Positions 38,036-50,960 of a DNA stretch of 64,000 nt are shown here, in pieces. The stretch is from Neospora caninum Liverpool. Lineage: Eukaryota > Apicomplexa > Conoidasida > Eucoccidiorida > Sarcocystidae. The notes beneath the pieces were generated by a model, which was not told where the DNA came from, did no database searches, and saw nothing but the letters and a program-made list of their open reading frames with translations. The position numbers and the translations under genes were made by a program. Every line of letters starts with the position of its first letter. The first letter of the stretch is position 1. The stretch spans positions 2,156,790 to 2,220,789 of the forward strand of contig NC_018390.1 of assembly GCF_000208865.1 (NCBI RefSeq). Reading direction: 5' to 3'.

Positions 38036-41000
38036 ATGAAACGCACTCGCGCCATCGGGTCCACCGCAGCGCAAGTGCCTCGGCCCGAGTACGGGGAAAA
38101 TGCACATCAGAAGAATCTGGCCAACGGTTCACTGGCGGGGGCTTCAGGCAACGGCTCGAGCGAGTTCCAGAACGATGGCGACTTTCTGTCTTCCGTTGGA
38201 GAGGCGGCTTCAGAACCTTCTGGGCCGGAAGTGACAATGTCCGACGGTGAAGAAAAGGGTACGGACTGGAAACGCGACGACGCACAGAATCCTGATCACT
38301 CCTGCCCGGGACCGGGCACTCGGCGCAGTGTATCGACAGACGGAGGCGCCCTCTTCGAGCCTTCCCCGGGTACACCGCAGCAGCTGGAGCAACGCGAACC
38401 TGAACACGTTTCAGAGACCAGTGGTAATGGCGGAACGAGCGACGCGATCGTTCCTGTTGAAGACGTGGTGCGGAAGGGGGATCCCCAGTTAAGTCTTTTA
38501 CCAGTTAACGGCAGAAGCCACCCGACGGAAACCAGCGCTTCCCGCCGGCGGAAAGATGCAGGTGAAAATCCCGCGCCGAGTCTAATGGAGCTTATGGAGC
38601 AAGCTCTCGAAAGCCGCAGAAGCGGAATGCCATTTATTGGCGGAGGAATTTGGTCCAAAGACAGCATTGCCCCCCCTGACCCGTTTGCGGCGACACTCGA
38701 TGTCGGCGCCGTGTTCCGGAAAGGGGCCAAGATTGGGCGTCTTCGGCTTCGCTGGGTTGTCCTTGAAAATTTCAAGAGCTACAAAGGCACCCATGTGATC
38801 GGTCCGCTGTATGGATCCGTTGCTGTCATCGGCCCCAACGGCGCAGGTACTGTCAGACGCGATTCTCTCGCGGAACGAACTGGGGTGTACGTACAGCCAG
38901 CCGTACCCCAGCTCTCCGGCTCCCCTGTCGTGCTACATTCAGGAAAATGTGAACTCGCCATTCACCCGCTGACAGTGGGGCTCTAATTCTTCACGGGGTG
39001 GTCTCCTGTTTACAATCGGTCACCTGTAACACGCACCCATTTGCCCCTTTTGTTTCCGGTCTGTTTGCGCGCTATTGCGCTGCTCTGGTGTTCCACATTT
39101 GTCTTCGTTTTCTTGCCTGGCGTTTCTCTTTACCACATGCTAAGGTCTTGTCCCCGCGTACTGGTTGTCCGTCAGTTAATGCCAGCTAATGCCTAGCAGA
39201 CACGCCTACTGTGTTTGCTATCTGTTCACGTTCTGTGAGGACTGTTTCTTTTTTCTCAAGGACGAGTCCTCTGACAGGCGCCCATATCGCGGCTCTGCCA
39301 TGTAGCCAAACATCGCCGAACTCTGGTCTGGTTTGTCTCTCAGGCAAGAGCAACCTAACAGATGCAATCTGCTTCGCGTTGGGCGTGAACGCCAAACAGC
39401 TCCGCTGCAGTCGCCTTGTCGAGCTTATCCACGCAAGCGACTCCAAGGCCCAGCGTCGTTCTGGTTTGGACGCGCGAGAGGAGATGGAAGGCGAATTTCA
39501 CGCGGAAGACGGTTCACGTGTGGAAGAAAAAGCGTGAGTGCTGACGGGAGGCACGTGCCTGCATGCTGCAGTGACACACCACGTTAGCCGGATATGCCGA
39601 CGGGGGGTTCTTTTCGTGCCTTTTGCTATACGCTCGCACAACTGACCAGCAATACGGTTTCCGCCACTCCTCATTTCTTCTCTGTCTCACGTCATCGCGA
39701 GACCGCTTCCAGGTTTTGTACGCAGAGGGCGGGTCCAGCGGAAAGCGACTGCATCTTGCTTTTTTCTATGGAACAGATTACCGAGTAGCCACACAGCGCC
39801 CGCGCCTCTTTGCATGGAGGCGTTGCATACTGTCACTCCATCACTATCCCCGCTTGGTCGTTTTCTCGTACCGGCACGAAGATACGCTGCCCGTGTTCGG
39901 CTGCTGTATGCCAGTCCTGTTGTTTCTTGCGAGCCGCTTTGCCGAAGCTGGTCCGCCTTCTCAGTCGTCGGTGGACGTGCACTGCTAGAACGCGACTTGC
40001 ACCTCGTCTTCGGCGTGTGCGTCCCCCTCAGTCTCTGCATGTCCTGTAGTTGTCCACCGACGGCGGCCTTTGTGTGTATTTGGGTTTCCAGGAGTGCAGC
40101 TGTCACTCTGCATTTCGTGCGCGGTCCCGTGCCGGCGTCCTCTCCCCTCCCAGAGCGAATTTCGTTCACTCGGCGCATCAACCGCTCTGGCGACTGCAGC
40201 TACCTTCTAGACGGCGTCTCAGTCCCGCTCGAAGACTACCGGGGGGCGCTCCGGAGACACTGTGGCTGCACTGTACATACACTCCAGGCGATGCTCATCT
40301 TTCAGGGGCACATCGACGCGCTGGCCACAAAGAGTCCCCAAGGCCTCGCCAGTCTTGTTGAAGAAATCTCGGGCAGGTGAGGGCTGGTGAAAACGCCTCA
40401 TGTCTCGTTTTGCGTGGCGCATGCGCGATCCAGCGTCCTGTGTTTCGGCAGATGGCAAGCTGCCTGTCTTCGAATGTCCCTTCTGCATGCAGTGCCGAAC
40501 TGGCGGAGGCCTACCAAGAGGCCCAGGAGGCGGTCCGCGACGCCCGCGAGGAAGCGCGGCGCCTGCTGTTTCGCCGGACGCAGTTGGAGCAGGACATGAA
40601 AGTTCTGAAGAAACAAAAGCACGAGGCGGATGCGTATGAGAGAGAGCAGCAACTGCAGGTGGGCAAAACGCCGAAAGGACGGAGAGACAGTGTTTGCACA
40701 AGGTGTTGAGAGCGCGATCAGGTGACGCGCATGGAATGCCACCAGGAGCGGTGCCATGCATCCGGTGCGACACAGAACGTTTCCATTAAAGACCTGAAAG
40801 AGACACTGCGACGTCAGGGGACATCACTTTCGCTGTGCAAGCCGCTCATCCGCTCCACCTCAGTCGCTGCTTCGTGGTGTCTCTCGCCCCGTTTCCGACT
40901 TTTGGTTTCCCCTCCTTGTCCTTTCTTTTCTTGCGTCTCCCTCTTGTGTTTCTCCCGACGCGTCGCGCGTTCGACTCCAGAAGGAACAGCAAGACGAGCT

Positions 41001-44000
41001 CTTTCTCTTTCGCCTCCTCGCCACCGAGACGCTGCGGGCTGAAGAGGAAGCGGCCGAGCGACGTGCCCACCAGAAGGAAGAAGAAGAAAAGGAGAAGCTC
41101 GACGGGCTCCTCGCCGAGGCGCAGCAGGCCGACCGGGGCCGCGTCGGTGCGCTGCTTCGCGTTCAGAAAGCCAAGGCGGCCCTGGCGACGTTTTCGCGGC
41201 GTGGCAACCAGTTGGTGAGACATGCAACCGCCGCGCAGCCGCGAGAGACGAAGGGGCGGCTCCATTTTTTCGCTTTGCTCCTTCTCTCAGACGGAGCACC
41301 GATCCCAAAGATAGCCGCGCTGAGACACACGCAGCCCGCGCATAGCTAGAAAGTCGCGAGAGGAAGGAAAGGCACCCAAAACGGAACGGCTCGCGGGAAC
41401 ACGCCTTGCAAGCAGCCGGGCTGGGACTAGACTAATGCGCTGTAGAGAAAGGAGATAGCGCCGAAGGACAAGACGGATACGCTAACGCTTTTTCGGCGGA
41501 GGAGCTACTGCTGAAAGGCCTTGTCAACGGTTCCTCGATGACGCTTCCTACGCAGACAGTTTGAGATGGGAGTGGGAAGATCCGCTCATATATATATATA
41601 TATATATACATTCATCTTTATGTATGTATATATATATATATATATATATTCGTCTTTATGTATATGTATACCTTTACGTATATATATATATATATATCTG
41701 GGCGTGTCCAGTGTTTATGTCCCTGACTCACTGCCCCCAACTATTTGTGTACACACACGTATATACATGTGTATACATGCGTGTTTTCGTGGTGTATATG
41801 TATCTGACTGCGTTTGGCATTGCGCCTTCGAGGTGTAGAACGGATGTTTCTGCTGGATCGCCCTATTCATCTTTGACTCTCTTGCCCAAGTGCGTGGTCT
41901 GTGGCGGAACAGATTGGTGGAGTTTTCGTCTGAGTCTGCGCGTGTTTGTTTTGTGCAAACGGTCGTTTCACGACAGGTTTTTTGCTTCCGCTGCTGACAG
42001 GGCTGCGCTGTCGCTTACTGCAGTGTTGCGTTTGGAGGCTGTATCGCCTTCTGGGTTTATGTACGCCGGGAGGTGCGGTTCGTCCACGCGGTTCACCTAG
42101 TCGCTGCACTGTCTGGTTCCTTTTCTCCGTCTGTGTCCGTCGCCTCTTCAGCGAGGCGCGTACTTGGCGATGATGGAGCGGCTGAAGTTTCTGGAGAAAG
42201 AACGCGAAGCAGCTGCTCGACAGAAGGCGATTGACGAGTCTCAGCGTGAAGACTTGGAGGCGTTTGAGGAGGCGCTCAAGAACCAACTGATACACGCGGC
42301 GCAGAAGAGACGCGAAACGGAGGCGCAGCTCGAGGCCGAGAAGGAGAAGGAGTCCCAGGCGCTGCTGCCCGAGAACCGGAAACTCCTCGAGACACTGGAG
42401 GAAGAATGGGAAGAACTGCATGCGCTCCAACAGCAGAGAATCCGAAACCACCAAGAGCAACTCAAGGCGCTTCGGAACTCACTCGACCTGGTCAGACTCA
42501 ACCAGCCGACGCGGCACCGCCTTGACGCGAGACAGCCAGGCAACACGAGACACCAGCACCTGCATGCAGAGAAATGTCCACCTCTGCATTTGTGGACCTA
42601 GTTTGTGGGGGTGTTTGTGTCGCCTTCGTAAATGCAGAACTGGCGCTAGATCTCGGCGCGAGGTTTTCCGATGTAGAGACGTCTCCGCCATTGGGTGTTC
42701 CTTTTGGCCCTTCCCTGCCGTCCACCGGGTCGACTCCGTGGCAAATCGACGATGGCCATAACTTCTTCGAATGGCTCGTAGTGATTCTCACCTGTATATA
42801 TATATATATATATGTATTTACACATATAAATACATATATATACAATATACAAGCATGTATATATCTATATATATATGTATTTATTTGCGTGTATCTACGT
42901 GTGAGCATTTGTGAATGCCACTTTTCACCGTCACGTTTAAATAGCGTGAGCAGAGACAGGCCTCTTTGGTTCGACACACCGTTCCCTTTTTGCTGGCCTC
43001 CGCAAGCACACGTGGCGCATGCGAGGCTACGTCTGCATGCTAATATCAGTCTCTGGCTGTGTGCCTTGTCTCTGAGCGTCGCGCGTGTGTGTGCCCGGAT
43101 TCTTGCCTGACTGGAATCTGCCTCTTCCGCTTGTGTCTCTGGTGTACGTACAGCTGCAGCGCGAGGAGCGCGAGATGCAGCGTACCGTTGAGACAGTGCG
43201 CGATCTGCACGGGGAGGCTGCGACAAAGGCCGCCGAGGTGGCCGAGTCTCTCCAGCGGCTTCTCGCCCAGGCCCAGGACGCGAAGGAGAACCTCGACGAC
43301 CTCCGCAATCTCGCCACAGTACGCAAACCAGCGCTTGTCTTGGCCCAACCCAAGGCTATCGTCGCCAGCGTTTTCGCCATATCGTTCCGTGCTCGCGCCC
43401 CTTCTTTCCTGTCTCTCTTCGTTCCTGTCTCTCTCTTCGTTCCTGTCTCTCTCTTCGTTCCTGTCTCTCTCTTCTTTCCTATCTCTCTCTTCTTTCCTAT
43501 CTCTCTCTTCTTTCCTGTCTCTCTCTTCGTTCCTGTCTCTCTCTTCGTTCCTGTCTCTCTCTTCTTTCCTATCTCTCTCTTCTTTCCTATCTCTTCTTTC
43601 CTGTCTCTCTCTTCTTTCCTGTCTCTCTCTTCTTTCCTGTCTCTTCTTTCTCACCTGTCCTGCTCGGTGGATGGGGCGTTTGGAGACGCCACACCTGCCT
43701 CTCCTCTGGAAATCAAAGTTTCTTTTTCCCTTTCCTTGGAAGCTGCGCATGCGTGGAATCGCGACGGCTTTCCTCTAGCGCACGTCGTGGGCGTAACTCG
43801 AAGCCTGAGTCTGCTGCCAGTCGCTCCACTTTCCAGGCGGCGTCTGCGCCCACAGAGGCATCCGCCCCCACCGCGTCTTTCGTGTCTCGGCTACTGGTGT
43901 CGAACAGGCTCACCAGCCCGCAGTTTTGAAATGGCCGACCTGTTTTGTCCCACTGGTTTCTGAACCCGACGGCCGCTCAGTCCGAGTATGCGGGTGCACG

Positions 44001-46802
44001 TCGTGACACACGCGGTCCAACACATACATGCACGCACACGCGGATACATCCACATATACACGTATCCCCGAATATATATATATATATATATATATACATA
44101 CATACAAAAACACAGCCCTGTTTCTGTGTCCATGGGAATTGCCTTGTGGCGGGTCCTACGCGGCTCACGCATGCCGGCGTGGTGGGCAGTCTCTTTCGAG
44201 GGAGCGCGCGCGCGCTTTTCGAAAAGGGGCTTCGCGCTTCCCATGTTTGGCGTTCGGCTTAACTTTGTGTTGGAGCGTCTCTGTCGCTCGGTGCTTCAGA
44301 CGAGTCAGGCGCAGCGGGAGTCGCTGCTGCGCCTGCAGGAGGAGTTGCACGACCGGTTGTCACAGGAGCGGAGTTTGCAGATGGACGTGCGCCGCGTGCA
44401 CCACGAGCGGGAGGTCTGTAGGCAGCTGCAGAAGCACGTCTCGCATGCATGCGTCCACGGCTCGGCTCTCGACTGCTGTCGACCCGCCAACAAACGGCTG
44501 ACGCTCGCCGTCGCGGCGGCGATGGGCGCAAAGGCCAGCAGCGTCATCGTGGACTCGCAAGCAGTCGCTGTGGTGGGTTTTTTGCAATACGAATCAGAGA
44601 ACAACTGAAGCTAGACTCCGTAAACGAGGAACCGAGGAGCAAGAAGCGAAGGGAGACGCGAAGCGACAAGGAACAGGAAGCGAAAGAAGAGGAAGAGAAG
44701 AGGAAGCGAAAGAAGAGGAAGAAAGGAGGAAGTAGACACAGGGAAAGATGATGAATGCGCCACGAGAGCGAGGCACGTGGAGGGGCAAGAACCCACAGAG
44801 GGACAGAAACGGGAGCTTGCACGACAGGCACGACACCTCTGAGAAGAGTGGAGACGAACAGGTTGAATCAGGAAACGTTGGAACGAAACGCGCCGTTGAG
44901 AACACAGCACCGGAGCTCAGCGATCGCGAAGTGCAAGACGAGAAACCTGTCGCGTCATTCGCGTCTCCCATTCGCGTCTCTGAGGGCCAGGCCGGTCGTC
45001 TGCGTGGATGAGGGTGTGCGTGACAAGCACAAAAACGCGTTTGTTTCGCCTCCACTCCTGCCCACAAAACGATAAGCGTCTTCATGCTGTGCCTCGACGT
45101 CCCCGACCTGCACGGACCCTTCGTGTTTGCTCTTTTGCGTCTCTCTGCAGAAATGCATCGAGTATTTGAAGACGGCGCGACTTGGGACTTGCGAGTTCCT
45201 CCCCGTCGAGACACTGCGGCAGAAACAGCTGAAGGGGCGACCAGAGGACGCGTTTGACGACGAGGAAGGCGCGCTTCTCCCGCCGCCCTCGACAGACAGC
45301 TTGCCGCCGGGCTGTCGCTGGGCGGTCGATTGCGTCTCCTTCGAAGATCGGTTTCGTCCAGTCTACGAGGTGAGCGCGTTGCGAAGCGTGCGAGGGAGAT
45401 CGCGGAGTCTGCAGAGAATCCCGGACTTGAATCCGCCTCGCCTCGTTTGCACGCGTCTCGTCTGCTCTCTCTGGCGTACGCCGAGGCACCGGCACGCGAC
45501 CCGCACACGCCATCGGAGGTTTTCTTGTGACGCGCGGCCGCCTCTGTTTTGTGTCTCTCTTTCTCGCAAATGTGCGCCGCACCTTTCACTCCCCCGCTCG
45601 GCGCTGCTTGTTGTGCCTTTGCGCACGCAGTTTCTTCTCTCCGACTGCGTCGTCGTTCCGTCGCTGGCCGTCGCGCAGGAGCTGAAGTTCGGGCGCGGCT
45701 CGGCAGGCGCCGCGCTGCACAGATATCGCTTCGTCACGCTCGACGGCGAGAAACTCCAACGCGGCGGCGTCATCTCCTTCGACCTCGGTGGCCTCACCGG
45801 GCGCCTCGCCGCGCGGTGGGAAGCGCAGCAGCAGGACCGCCTCGTCGAGCGCGTCGAGAAGGTGAAGGAGCAGTTGCGGACGCTCGAAAACGCCGAGGTA
45901 AAACGAGAGAACAGTGAAGAGAAAGAAGGTTGCGGAGACTCGCGCGGACTGGCCCGGAAACGCAGCGAGCGAGGTGGAAGAGGACGAAAGGCCGCGTGCC
46001 GTAAAAAGAGCGGACGGACGTTTTGCGCCTCATGTGCGAAAGAACATGCGTGTCGTCAAAAAACGCGCTCGACTCACGAGAGACCAACGGCGAACCCGTT
46101 GAGTTTCCTGCGGCGCCGCCTTTTGGCGCTGTCCTTCCCTGGTCCTTCTATCTTCTTGATCATTGTATAGGCAGTCCTATCCCACAGTCCACTTTCATCT
46201 TCCAGATTCGCTCTCCCCCACCGTGCCTCTTTCCTTCGCGTCGTCGTCTCGGCGCCTCGTCCCCTTCGGGCGCTCGTCTTCGTGTCCTCCGCTGGCTTCG
46301 CCTTCTCAGCCTCCTTCGCCGTTCCTTCTCTCTTTTGCTCTCCCATCTCCCATTCTTTCCTCTCTTTCTTTCCTGGCACTCTCTTTCCTCTTTCCTCTCT
46401 CTGTCTCCTTCTGGCTCCTTAGACAACCAGTTTGTGGTTTGGGCGCTCCGTTTCCCTTGCTCTCCAGACGACGACGGTGGAGCGTCTCCAGCAGCGCACG
46501 GCGCACTTCAACCTTCTGCACAGGCAGTGCGTCCAGCTGCAGGCGAAGGCGCGCGTCTGGGAAGAGCAGGCTGAGGAAAAACAGAAAAAGCTGACCCGCG
46601 TGCAGGCGCAGCTCCAGGCCCTCCGCGAACGCGAGGCGGCTCGGAAGCAGGAAATCACAGCCAAACAACAAGACCTCGACGAGGTGCGCAAACGCCAAAA
46701 CGGGGGAAAACTCACCAAAAGACGTCGCGCCACACTTCCCGCCGTTGACATACCTATTTCAGAAAACGAATCTCTCTCTCTGTGTATCTATCTATCTATA
46801 TG

Positions 46803-46845
<43 letters not shown>

Positions 46846-49800
46846 GTGTGTGCGGATAGAACTAGTTGTCTACATGGATGTGCATCCAGCTCTGTTTGAC
46901 AGTGGATATACGCACTTGCATGGTTGCCTCAGTACGCGCGGACGTAGGTATACGTATCGTCTTTGAACTGCCTTCCTTTCTCTTCCTGCTTTCTTTTCTC
47001 TTTGCCTCCTTTCTCGCGCGTTTCCGCCAGTCTCGCGTTTCTCTGTGCGGCGTTCTCTGCTGTCGCGCACGTTGCCTTTCGTTTGTGTTCCTCCAGATTC
47101 ACGCGAGTTTGCTCCAGCAGCAACAGCGCCACTTTGCGCGTCTCGACGAGGCGGTCGGGCGCGCGCACGTGCACCTCGAGCAGCGGCGTCGGCGGCAGCG
47201 CGTGGAGGCTCTCAAGACCGAGCTCGCCTCGCTGCATGCGCAGGAGAGTCAACTGCTTGCAGAGCAGGCGGACTGCAGCGACCGTCTGGGGCAGCTCCAG
47301 CGGGCGGCGCAGACGGCGGAGGCTGCGCGCGGGACGGACGGCGAAGCGGATGAGAAGCGTCTGCTGACGCAGCTAGCGCTCACGGAGCGCGACGTCGAGG
47401 AGGCAGAAAAAAGGCGCGAGGAGGCAGCCGCCGCCGCCCGCGAGGCGCAGCAGGATCTGCAAACGCAGGAGAAAAACGTGCAAAAGGTAACGAGAGAAGA
47501 GAGATATGCTGCCGCATATGTTTCGCACATATTCCGATGGAGGCAGCACATAGCGGCTCGGTCATCTCAGACACACATCCGCGGTCCACGTTCTGTGATC
47601 GACGCATCGTCGGAAGGTTCTGATCTGCTTCAAGAGGAGGCCTTTGTCGCCTTTTACACAGATGCATATTCCTGTAAACTCTCGACCAACGAGTGGAAGT
47701 TGATGGCTCTCAGCGGGGATGCCGGTGGCCCTCGCTTCCGCATGCTTGCACGAAGGGAGATGTATCGTTATAAATACATCGGTACAGCAAAATAAGCAGA
47801 TCGAGAGAGACGCAGAGTTGGATCGACAGATGCAGATAGACGATGGACAGAGAGATAGATCGATTGATAGATATATACAGATAGAGACACAGGTTGGCGC
47901 AGACGGCTGTATGTACAGCTAGATCGACGGCAGGCGGACGTGCGTTGCGTATTTGTTTTTTTAGATTCGGGAGCGCGTGGAGGCGAGCCAGCAGGAGCGG
48001 AAGCGTCTCTCGAGAGAGGCGGAGGCGGCGTTGGGAAGGCAGAGACAGCAGACGGTCGAGACCATGCAGATTTTGAAGCAGGCAGATCAGCAAGGTCTGC
48101 GTTTGCCTCTGGCCCGCGGTTCGTGGCGGAGCGTCCGGGCGTGGATTTACGGCGAAGATGACGCCGAGCGGACAGCGAGCGGCGAGGGAGACGAATGTCG
48201 AAGCGAAGACGCGGCAAACCCCGAGGACGACTGCGGACAGGGGGGAACGGCGCCAACGACGACGACTGGGAGGAGGCATGAGATGAGAAGCGACGATTCT
48301 TCAGACGGAGAAGACAAGGCAGAGGAAGGAGATCGCGAGGGCAGGTGGAGCGGCTCAGACGGACTCGCTGACGAGAAGTTGTTTGCCATCGATTTCTCGA
48401 AACTCGCAGCGGAGAAACGCGAAGTAAGAACTGGCTTCCAAAGGAGACGCGTTCCAAGTTGAAGGGTTCCATGAATTCTTTGAAACGGAACAAACGTTCA
48501 CCGCGTTGAAAGTTTGAAAGCCCCGCTGGATTCGCACTGGCGTTTGCGACACCAAATCCCCTTCTCGACACTCAGCGCGTTTCGAGGTTTCCGAGGTTCG
48601 CTTCCGTCCCTCCCCCCCCCGCCCTGGTCCCACAGCCTCTGGTGTTCGTTTGATCGTCGTTGACGCCTGCACGTTGAATTGGGACTGCGTCTGAATCCGG
48701 TGGCGAGTTTGTTGCGACTCTGGCGTTCAGTTCATTTCCCAGCACAAACACACACCTGCGCGGTTGCTCGAGGCGGTGGCCACACAGGAGGCAGAGCTGC
48801 GGCGGCGTGCGGCACGTCTCCGCGCGTTGTGCCCGAATTTGAAGGTGGGCGAGAAGGAGAAGAAGACGCACGAGCAGCTGGAGACGGTTGAGGAGCAGAT
48901 CGAGAAGGTCCAGCGCGAGGGGCGGGCGGCGTCCAGTCGCCTGGCCCAGTTGCAGCGCGAGCGGAGCGACCGGTTTCTCGCCTGTTTCCATCACTGCAAG
49001 ATTGCGGTGGACTTCTTCTTTCGAGAACTGACTGCTGTCGGCGTCGGAGACGACGAGACGCCGGACGCCGGCGCGAGACGCGCCTTCGAGCGGCTCGGCG
49101 GAAGAGCGTACCTCGACCTCGAGGGCTCCGCCGGAGGCAGCGCCGAAGACGAAGTCTTCTTCCGGTGAGGCATCGGGGTTTGAGTGAGGAGGGAAGGAAA
49201 CTCACGCGCGAGCGCGTCGCCGCGCAAAAACGGCGAGCGCTTCCAGGCAAAGCCACGTGTGCAGAAGGTCGAGTCGCTGGGGAGGAAACGTTGCCGTGGA
49301 AACAGGGAGGAAACGTTGCCGTGGACACGGGGGGGAAACGTCGAGCGCGAGCGCCGCAGAGGGAAGAAGGGATGGGCCACTGCCCCGCCTCCTCCAAACT
49401 TCTCCCGTTTGTCGAGACGCGGACGCCGTGTGAATCTGATGCGTTTCAGGGGCGTGGCGCTGTTGTGCATGCCTCCTGGGAAGCGCTTGCTGCCTCTGCA
49501 TCTCTTGAGTGGCGGCGAGCGGCTCGTGGCCGCTCTGGCTCTGGTCCTCGCGCTTCTCTCCTTCACTCCGCACGTGCCCTTTCTGCTCTTTGACGAGGTC
49601 GACGCGCCGCTGGATGCGCACCGGCGGCAGGCACTCGCACGGCTCTTGAAGCTGCTCCCGAGACATGCTGGACTGCAGGTTCTCTTCATTTCTCTCAAAG
49701 ACAAGTGAGGCCGGAGAGCGAAGGCGAGACGCGCCGCATGCGCAGTCGTGGGGTGGGAAGCGAACCTCGGAACCTGTGCAACGCCGCCGACCGGTCTGCA

Positions 49801-50428
49801 GTGCATGCCCACATCGCCTTCGCTTCCCTGCGAAGAGCCGTCGTGCACGCGTCTTCAGGTCTGCCTACTCACCATAGACTTCTTTCGAAGAAGAGAGCGA
49901 AAGAACGGCTCCATTCGCGTCCACGTGCTTGTGTCCATCGCTTCGCGAATCGGTACTTCTGTTTCTATCTGCACGCCCATCTGAAGAGGCGTATGTGTCT
50001 ATCTTTCTGTGTGTCCGGATGTGTGTGTGTGTGTGTGTGGAGGAATGCGTGAGGACGTGTGTTTGACGACTTACCCTTTCGCGTCCGGGCTGTTCTGATT
50101 GTTTTGTTCTCGCGGCTCTCGGCAGGTGTTCTTTCAGCCTTTTCCTGGCTCTGTGCTCGTCGGTTCTCACAGGATGTTTTCCTCTGCGGATCTGCTGGTG
50201 GGCGTGGCGAAGGCCCCGCCACTGGGCGTCTCGCGATGCTTCTTCCTCGATCTCCTGCCCTACCGTTTGCGGCCTTCTCTGTCGCGCTCGAGGGCCACCT
50301 CGAACGCACAAGACGACCGAGCCGCATCCACGGAGAGCCGAGACCACGGAGACGAACTGGAACGGCTGCATGCGTTCGCGAAGGAAACAAAGGGTGCACG
50401 CGCTCTGGACGGATGGCACGAGGCCTAG
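38036..50428 (+). CDS. SMC1: SMC1, cohesin ATPase subunit, 16 exons
   Basis: Exons are 38036-38846, 39344-39533, 40092-40376, 40493-40658, 40981-41214, 42152-42490, 43154-43318, 44300-44572, 45151-45369, 45631-45897, 46468-46683, 47097-47486, 47965-48423, 48743-49164, 49450-49704 and 50173-50428, giving 1648 aa with all phases consistent. SMC1 pairs with SMC3 in the cohesin ring that holds sister chromatids. Walker A (VIGPNGAGKSNLTDA) is rebuilt across intron 1 near residue 270, and the Q-loop is FQGHID near 405. SMC1-type EISGSAELAEAY follows. Two long coiled coils flank a hinge at about 780-905 with KCIEYLKTARLGTCEFLP. The C-terminal head has PPGKR, signature LSGGER (1498-1503) and Walker B FLLFDEVDAPLDA. 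Extra segments relative to ~1230-aa SMC1 are a ~240-residue polar N-terminus, an acidic insert in exon 13 and a polar C-terminal tail. The exon 6 donor (GTCAGA) and exon 14 acceptor (48731 or 48743) are the least certain sites. Confidence 0.93.
41588..41697. repeat. (TA)n microsatellite cluster in SMC1 intron 5
   Basis: Three long blocks of alternating TA are interrupted by short TTCATCTTTATG-type and TGTATA spacers. Confidence 0.95.
42795..42882. repeat. (TA)n microsatellite cluster in SMC1 intron 6
   Basis: TA dinucleotide blocks are broken by TGTATTTACACA and CATGTATA segments. Confidence 0.95.
43400..43655. repeat. Pyrimidine-rich 16-bp minisatellite in SMC1 intron 7
   Basis: About 15 imperfect copies of GTTCCTGTCTCTCTTC and its variant with CTTTCCTAT occupy roughly 250 bases directly downstream of exon 7. 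The strand is almost purely pyrimidine. Because the unit lacks stop codons, it creates long spurious ORFs in several frames on both strands. Confidence 0.95.
44071..44098. repeat. (TA)n microsatellite in SMC1 intron 7
   Basis: An uninterrupted block of about 13 TA units follows a CACACG-rich stretch. Confidence 0.95.
44636..44745. repeat. Purine-rich tract in SMC1 intron 8
   Basis: About 110 bases of GAA/GAG/AAG-type sequence, with imperfect copies of GAAGCGAAAGAAGAGGAAGA, mirror in composition the pyrimidine tract of intron 7. Confidence 0.8.
46797..46851. repeat. (TA)n/(TATC)n microsatellite in SMC1 intron 11
   Basis: The tract TATCTATCTATA passes into TGTATA units and a TA block. Confidence 0.95.
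49281..49330. repeat. 25-bp tandem duplication in SMC1 intron 14
   Basis: Two near-identical copies of a unit beginning GGAGGAAACGTTGCCGTGGA are followed by a partial third copy (GGGGGGAAACG). Confidence 0.9.
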
Positions 50429-50868
50429 CTCGCGCATGCAGGAAGCGAGGGAGGCGATCGGCGTTTCGAGTTTCGAGAGAAACGCCCCCAAGCATCGATC
50501 GTGCAGACCATCGCGCGCTTGCGGGGCCGCCAGCATGCAGCTGCGAGACGGAGAGCAAGGCGAAGACGAGAAGGGGAAGAAGAGTGGGAGAGGGAGTGAA
50601 GGACCGAGGGGGAAACGGAACAAGGCAGAGAGCGGGAGAGATCGAGAAGGGTTCTGGGGCGTCTTGTTAACAGGTAGGAGAGCACAGGTGGACGTTCGTG
50701 AGCACGCAAAGAGGCTGCTGTCTGTGCTTGTGTTCAAAAAAGGTGCCGAAACAAAGTCGGATTTGAAGAAGAAAGGGGGAAGGCGCCCTGCGTCACCTGC
50801 CGACAGAGAGGTTTCTGCTTCAGCGCCGAGGCCTGTCTCGTTCCTCGCGAACCCCCATGGAACAGGGA

Positions 50869-50960
50869 CATATATAGATATATATGCATATATATATGTA
50901 TATATATCTATATACATCTATATATGTATATATATGTATATGTATATATACATGTATATC
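50869..50960. repeat. (TATA/TGTATA)n microsatellite
   Basis: Imperfect TATATATG/TATATCTA units fill about 90 bases downstream of SMC1. Confidence 0.95.

Noticed and set aside
37561..38064. A 167-codon minus-strand ORF overlapping the SMC1 start (and the 256-codon plus-strand ORF at 37480-38250)
   Set aside because: No domain and no clear ATG near the ORF start, and the two overlap each other and the SMC1 first exon. Some stretches look protein-like, so this is rejected only with moderate confidence.
39623..39988. An exon-like segment after TTCCAG near 39716 considered as SMC1 exon 3
   Set aside because: It does not match SMC1, and its reading frame does not fit the phase of exon 2. The exon at 40092 fits both phase and homology.
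43046..43778. Long ORFs on both strands (up to 292 codons) with repeats such as LSSFLSLSSF or RKEERDRKEE
   Set aside because: They arise from the stop-free 16-bp pyrimidine minisatellite in SMC1 intron 7; only 43154-43318 is coding.
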